Source of the DNA: Candidatus Riesia pediculicola
Lineage (GTDB): Bacteria; Pseudomonadota; Gammaproteobacteria; Enterobacterales; Enterobacteriaceae
Reading direction: 5' to 3'
Assembly: GCF_002073915.1 (NCBI RefSeq)
Contig: NZ_CP012841.1
Location: 119,328-183,327, forward strand
DNA length: 64,000 nt
In this document: piece by piece, positions 59,421-64,000 of the stretch
Layout of the letters: each line of letters starts with the position of its first letter
Position numbering within the stretch: the first letter of the stretch is position 1
Program-made: the position numbers and the translations under genes
The notes under the pieces: model-generated
Told to the model about the DNA's origin: nothing
Seen by the model: the letters and a program-made list of their open reading frames with translations, nothing else
The model's database searches: none

Positions 59421-60256
59421 TCCTTTTACTTTCCGCTTAAATATAATAAAAAATCATTAAGTCGTCAATTTTTGTTAAAAACCTCTATTCTAAAATAATA
59501 GCATAAAGAAATACTTTTATGAAATCTAGAAGTATATTTCGAACAAATAACATGTTGGTTCTAAAGAAATCCTTAAAAAAAATAATTTAAAAGTATAATT
59601 TAAATGATAATATGTCAAATTTGACAATTAAAAGATCCAAAAAAAATTATAAAAACGATAAATATCGATAAATGTATTAAATTTTAAATTATTATTTGAT
59701 TGATTCGATTCTTATTTTTGATCGAATTTATTAATCGAATCAGATATACCTAAGATTTTTCTTAAATCTTTTATCGAGATAGAGTTCTTCAACTTCTTAA
59801 AAAAATTAATTCAAGTAAACTTTTGAAAGATATTTCATTTTTTTTACTTCATGAAAAAGAACTATCTTTCGTCCACTTTTTCTAACGAAATACTTTATTT
59901 ATGTGAAAGAAAATCGATGAATATTGAGTTGATTTTAATGAGATACTTTAATGTTTTTTAAAAAATTAAAAGTAATTTTTTTTAAAAAAGATTATATTAA
60001 TTGTTTAAATCAGTGATCTTTCTTAAAAAGAAAAATATGAAAGAAATTTTTCTTTTCTTTCTTCACATAAAAAATTTTTTCAAATACATATCTTTTTTAA
60101 TGATTTAATTTAAGCAACTTTTTATTTTTATTTTTTTTAAAAATTCCAATCTCTTTCATAAAATTTTTTTCATCTAAATAAAGTAGCTAATTTTGATAAA
60201 TCAAAGATATTTTTTCAATCATTCATAACTCATTATATTAAAAACAATACTAAAAT
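59421..60256. other. 836-base spacer between dapE and yajC
   Basis: Very AT-rich DNA with no credible open frame or RNA gene. queA and tgt, which precede yajC in E. coli, are absent here. The one ordered element is the inverted repeat at 59701-59742. Confidence 0.5.
59701..59742. repeat. 10-base perfect inverted repeat in the dapE/yajC spacer
   Basis: TGATTCGATT (59701-59710) and AATCGAATCA (59733-59742) are exact reverse complements with 22 bases between them. The loop also holds GATCGAATT, a partial copy of the right arm. The function is unknown. Confidence 0.4.
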
Positions 60257-61387
60257 TTATAAAAGAATTTTCTTCATAATTTCTAAATAAATTGTGTTTA
60301 ATCTGATCAAATCCTGAATTTCTATCATCTCATTCGGTTGATGAATTGTTTGATTTATCAATCCTATTTCTACTATTTGGTTACAAATTTCGATAATAAA
60401 ACGACCATCAGAAGTTCCTCCAGAATGAGATAATTTTGGAAACAAACTAAATTTTTCTATTAATATTTTATTAATAATTTCAATCAGTTCTTTACTTTTC
60501 TTTTCGAAGGGTTTTGCAGAAAGTTTCCAAAAAAGTTTATAGGAAGAAGTATGTTTTTCAATTTCAGAAGATATATATTGTTTGACGAAATCATGATTAA
60601 TCTCTTTATCGAATCGAAAGTTCATTTTTATTTCTACTTGAGATGGAGTAATATTGTTTCCATAAGAATTGGAAGAAATCTTTACAATTTGAGAAGAAAC
60701 ATTTTTAGAAAATTTATCTATCATGTTGGATCTAAAAATCAATTTTTTTAAAAGTGGGACGACAAGATTGACTGGATTTTTTATAGGATCAAGATATGCG
60801 ACATGTCCTTGAGGACCATATAGAAATAAATTCAGATTTAAAGAACCTCTTCTACCATTTTTTATGGTATCTCCGACTATAAACTCACTAGTAGGTTCTC
60901 CAATGATGCAGTAATCTATTTTTTCTTTTCTTTTTTTTAAAATTTCAACCACTTTTTTTGTTCCATATTTTGCTGATCCTTCTTCATCTGAAGTGATTAG
61001 AAATGCTAATTTTCCAATATGATCTGGAAAGGAAGTTACGAATTCTTTAGCAGACAAAATCATGGAAGCTATGGCTCCTTTCATGTCTGCTGTTCCTCTT
61101 CCATAAATTGAATTATCTTTGATCACAGGATCGAAAGGATAGTATCTCCAATCTTTAAGAGAACCAGGACATACTACGTCAGTATGACCAACAAATAGTA
61201 GAACTTTCCCTTTCTTCTCTCCATGAGAAGCAAAAAAATTTTTAACATTGTTAAAATTTATTCTTTCAACTAAAAAACCAACCTTTTTTAGAGTTCCAAT
61301 CAAAATCTCTTGACAGCCTAAATCATTTGGACTGATAGATGGTATTTTAATCATTTTTTGAAGAATCTTTATAGTTTGATCAATCAT
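60257..61387 (-). CDS. dapE: Succinyl-diaminopimelate desuccinylase
   Basis: DapE removes succinate from N-succinyl-diaminopimelate, a late step to meso-diaminopimelate. The 376 residues equal the E. coli length (375). The di-zinc ligands are visible: GHTDVVCPG, YGRGTADMKGA, SDEEGSAKYGT with the catalytic Glu, GEPTSEF and the terminal INQTIHQPNE. The dimerisation domain (about 180-290) has NGRRGSLNLNLF and GPQGHVAYL. With asd and dapA it shows that cell-wall diaminopimelate synthesis is kept. Confidence 0.96.
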   Translation of the reverse strand: MIDQTIKILQKMIKIPSISPNDLGCQEILIGTLKKVGFLVERINFNNVKNFFASHGEKKGKVLLFVGHTDVVCPGSLKDWRYYPFDPVIKDNSIYGRGTADMKGAIASMILSAKEFVTSFPDHIGKLAFLITSDEEGSAKYGTKKVVEILKKRKEKIDYCIIGEPTSEFIVGDTIKNGRRGSLNLNLFLYGPQGHVAYLDPIKNPVNLVVPLLKKLIFRSNMIDKFSKNVSSQIVKISSNSYGNNITPSQVEIKMNFRFDKEINHDFVKQYISSEIEKHTSSYKLFWKLSAKPFEKKSKELIEIINKILIEKFSLFPKLSHSGGTSDGRFIIEICNQIVEIGLINQTIHQPNEMIEIQDLIRLNTIYLEIMKKILL

Positions 61388-61653
61388 TTCATTTTTTGTG
61401 CTTTTATTTTTTTATAATTAAAAGAACGACAAAAATATTACTTCTTTATCTCGAAAAATTCCAATTTTATCCTTTATTTTTTTAGAAAACATTGGAAGAA
61501 AGAAAATTTAGAAAATAATAATATACTTATGAGAAATTATTTCCAAAAAAAAGAATTTTAAAATAATCAAATAATTAAGAAATACATTTCGATTATCATT
61601 AAAAATGATTTGATTTTTTAAAAGTATTTATTTCATAGTTTCAGGAATTTAAT

Positions 61654-63924
61654 ATGAACAAGAAAATAATGAAAAAGTCTCTAAAGCTCCACAGCAGAAT
61701 TAAGAAAGGAAAAATCGAAGTCATTCCAACAAAACCGATCTCAACAAAAAAAGATTTAATATACGCTTATACACCTGGAGTTTCGTTTCCTTGTGTAGAA
61801 ATCTTAAAAAATCCAGAGAATGTACACAAATATACTTCTAAATCCAATTTATTAGCTGTAATATCAAATGGAACAGCCGTATTGGGATTGGGTAATATCG
61901 GTGCTTTAGCAAGTAAACCGGTGATGGAAGGAAAATCAATAATTTTTAAAGAATTTGCTGGAATTGACGTTTTTGATATTGAAATAAATGAAAAAAATCC
62001 GGAAAAGTTTGTAGAAATTACTTCTTCTTTGGAACCTACGTTTGGAGGAATTAATTTGGAAGATATTCGATCTCCAGACTGTTTTTATATAGAAGAAAAA
62101 TTGAAAGAAAAAATGAATATTCCAATATTTCACGATGATCAGCATGGAACAGCAATTGTCGTTTCGTCAGTTATATTAAATTGGATCAAAGATACAAAAA
62201 GAAATATACGAGAAGTTAAGTTAGTTATTTCTGGTGCAGGAGCAGCTTCCATAGCTTGTGCCAATATGTTAGAAAAACTTGGAATCCTACATGAAAATAT
62301 ATTTATGTGTGATTCCAAGGGTGTAATAAATACTGGTAGAAAAGATTTAAATGAGATTAAGTCAATCTACGCTACTCGAAATGAAAATCTTCAAACATTA
62401 TACGATATTATTCAAGGAGCAGACGCGTTTTTGGGGTGTTCTGTTTCAAAAGTTTTAAAAAAAGACATGGTTCAATCTATGGCTAATAGACCTATTATTT
62501 TAGCCTTAGCAAATCCAATTCCAGAAATAATGCCATATGAAGTTGAAGAAGTCAGATCAGATGCTATTGTTTGTACGGGTAGATCCGATGATCCAAATCA
62601 AGTCAATAATATTTTATGTTTTCCATTCATCCTCAGAGGCGCTTTAGATGTTCAAGCAACTCAAATTAATGATGCTATGAAAATAGCTTGCATAAAAGAA
62701 ATTTCTAAGTTGGCCAGAAAAAAAGTAGATTTTATTACATATGATTCAGAAACTAGTCAAAACTGTTCTCAAAAAAATTATTCTATTGTTCCAAATCCAT
62801 TTGATCCAAGATTGATCATGAAAATTGCTCCATCCGTCGCTAAAGCTGCAATGGATTCTGGATTAGCAATAAAACCAATTAAAAACTTTAAACTCTATAA
62901 AAAAGATCTGAAAAAATTTGTTAAAAATGACTATTTCTTTATGAGACCAATATTCATATCTGCTCAGAAAAGAAACAGGAAAATTCTTTTTACAAAAGGA
63001 GAATCTAAAAAAACACTTCTTGTTGTCAAGAATATCATTGATATGAATCTATCCAATCCAATTTTAATAGGAAGAAAAAGTGTTATTGAAGATAAAATTA
63101 GAAACTTAAATCTGAGAATTAAAGAAAACAGAGATTTTCAATTGATAGATTTAGATCAAAAAATGAAGTATGAAAAATTCTGGAAAAAACATCTTAATTT
63201 TCTTAAAAAGAGAAGAATACTTAAAAAAAATAGTTTTGAAAAAGAAAACTCATATTTTTCTACTTTAATTGGAACTTCCTACTTACATTCAAATAAAGCA
63301 GATGGAATGATATGTCATGTCGATGATTATAATCTTTCGGATCATACTAATATCATTATGAACATTATTGGACCTTCAGAAAGAAAGATTGTTGAAAAAA
63401 TGGATATCATTTGCACGTCAAATATGAATTTTTTCATTGTGAATTTTGAAGATACTAAAGATATATCAATACAAAAGTTGAAAAAAATTATTTTAATAAT
63501 ATTGAAAAAAATAAAAATATTGAATATTTTTCCAAATATAGTTCTTCCTCGTCTGGAAAATTTAAAAAATATAAGTCATTTAGATTGGTATAAAAAAAAT
63601 GACTTATTTTCTTCTATTAAGAAGAATTATCCGTCAGTTCATTTTATAAAAGAAAGTTTAGAAGAAATAGATTTGAAAAATCTTATTAAAAACGAAAAAT
63701 TGTATCCCAATTATCAACATGAAAGGTCATCTGATTTCCTTTTTGTCACTCCAACTAATAAGTTGCACATGATTTATCTTGATTTGTTAAAAGTCGTAAA
63801 TTATAAAGAAAAAACTTTAGGATCGATTCTTATGGAAACTAAAAAACCGGTTCACATTTTAAATAAAAATAGTTCAATTCGAAATATTACAGATTCATTT
63901 GTATATCTTATGATAGAAAAATAG
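61654..63924 (+). CDS. maeB: NADP-dependent malic enzyme with phosphotransacetylase-like domain
   Basis: MaeB converts malate to pyruvate, producing NADPH and CO2. The 756 residues match E. coli MaeB (759). The malic domain (about 1-430) is well conserved: YTPGVSFPCVEI, VISNGTAVLGLGNIGALASKPVMEGK, EPTFGGINLEDI, FHDDQHGTAIV, ISGAGAASIACANML, CTGRSDDPNQVNN. The C-terminal phosphotransacetylase-like domain (about 430-756) is recognisable (PILIGRKSVIEDKI, KADGMICHVDDYN, KPVHILNKNSSIR) but much more diverged. AGGAA lies before the ATG. It is 266 bases from dapE and transcribed away from it. Confidence 0.94.
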   Translation: MNKKIMKKSLKLHSRIKKGKIEVIPTKPISTKKDLIYAYTPGVSFPCVEILKNPENVHKYTSKSNLLAVISNGTAVLGLGNIGALASKPVMEGKSIIFKEFAGIDVFDIEINEKNPEKFVEITSSLEPTFGGINLEDIRSPDCFYIEEKLKEKMNIPIFHDDQHGTAIVVSSVILNWIKDTKRNIREVKLVISGAGAASIACANMLEKLGILHENIFMCDSKGVINTGRKDLNEIKSIYATRNENLQTLYDIIQGADAFLGCSVSKVLKKDMVQSMANRPIILALANPIPEIMPYEVEEVRSDAIVCTGRSDDPNQVNNILCFPFILRGALDVQATQINDAMKIACIKEISKLARKKVDFITYDSETSQNCSQKNYSIVPNPFDPRLIMKIAPSVAKAAMDSGLAIKPIKNFKLYKKDLKKFVKNDYFFMRPIFISAQKRNRKILFTKGESKKTLLVVKNIIDMNLSNPILIGRKSVIEDKIRNLNLRIKENRDFQLIDLDQKMKYEKFWKKHLNFLKKRRILKKNSFEKENSYFSTLIGTSYLHSNKADGMICHVDDYNLSDHTNIIMNIIGPSERKIVEKMDIICTSNMNFFIVNFEDTKDISIQKLKKIILIILKKIKILNIFPNIVLPRLENLKNISHLDWYKKNDLFSSIKKNYPSVHFIKESLEEIDLKNLIKNEKLYPNYQHERSSDFLFVTPTNKLHMIYLDLLKVVNYKEKTLGSILMETKKPVHILNKNSSIRNITDSFVYLMIEK

Positions 63925-64000
63925 ATTTGTTATGATCGAAGTAGTTTTTTATGAAGAGAAAATGATTTTAATTTCAATTCTAATATCAACAACGCGTACT

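Overview
The window looks like part of the chromosome of a reduced-genome gammaproteobacterial endosymbiont of an insect, from the Enterobacterales. G+C is low, roughly 25 to 30 % by eye and lower still between genes. Nearly every gene is a single-copy housekeeping gene that aligns closely with its Escherichia coli counterpart. I see no phage genes, insertion sequences, CRISPR array, rRNA or tRNA. Long A/T runs are common, and one of them breaks recG. The host lineage cannot be fixed from sequence alone. An MgtE-type Mg transporter, which E. coli lacks, riboflavin genes, and retained cell-wall and terminal-oxidase genes would suit the Arsenophonus/Riesia type of symbiont, but this is inference.

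Layout: 0-10 kb holds lysS (cut by the window edge), xthA, sppA, gapA, fabI, tyrS, grxD, pykF and lpp. 10-17 kb holds ldtE and the complete sufABCDSE operon on the minus strand, in the E. coli order pykF-lpp-ldtE-sufE...A. 17-24 kb holds aroH, trhP, a shortened mgtE, upp and dapA, with large empty spacers. 24-30 kb holds a frameshifted recG, gmk, digH and asd. 30-39 kb is the former dnaA region: gyrB and dnaN on the minus strand and rpmH-rnpA-yidD-yidC-mnmE on the plus strand, with dnaA and recF missing. 39-46 kb holds yqhA, ppiD, lon, clpX and clpP, with hupB and tig missing. 46-53 kb holds cyoABCDE and yajR. 53-59 kb holds ispA and dxs facing pgpA-nusB-ribH-ribD. The end holds an orphan yajC, dapE and maeB.

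Together the genes support glycolysis (gapA, pykF), a malic enzyme, aerobic respiration through one cytochrome bo3 quinol oxidase with heme O synthase, isoprenoid precursors (dxs, ispA), fatty acids (fabI), riboflavin (ribD, ribH), the diaminopimelate route and wall upkeep (asd, dapA, dapE, ldtE, lpp, digH), SUF Fe-S assembly with a monothiol glutaredoxin, and protein quality control (Lon, ClpXP, PpiD, YidC). I found no new multi-gene system. The most notable signals are decay and rewiring: recG broken at a 13-base poly(A) run, a DapA without its catalytic Tyr pair, a CTFS instead of CGFS glutaredoxin, an MgtE reduced to its channel domain, loss of dnaA, and recurring AT-rich palindromes at gene ends.
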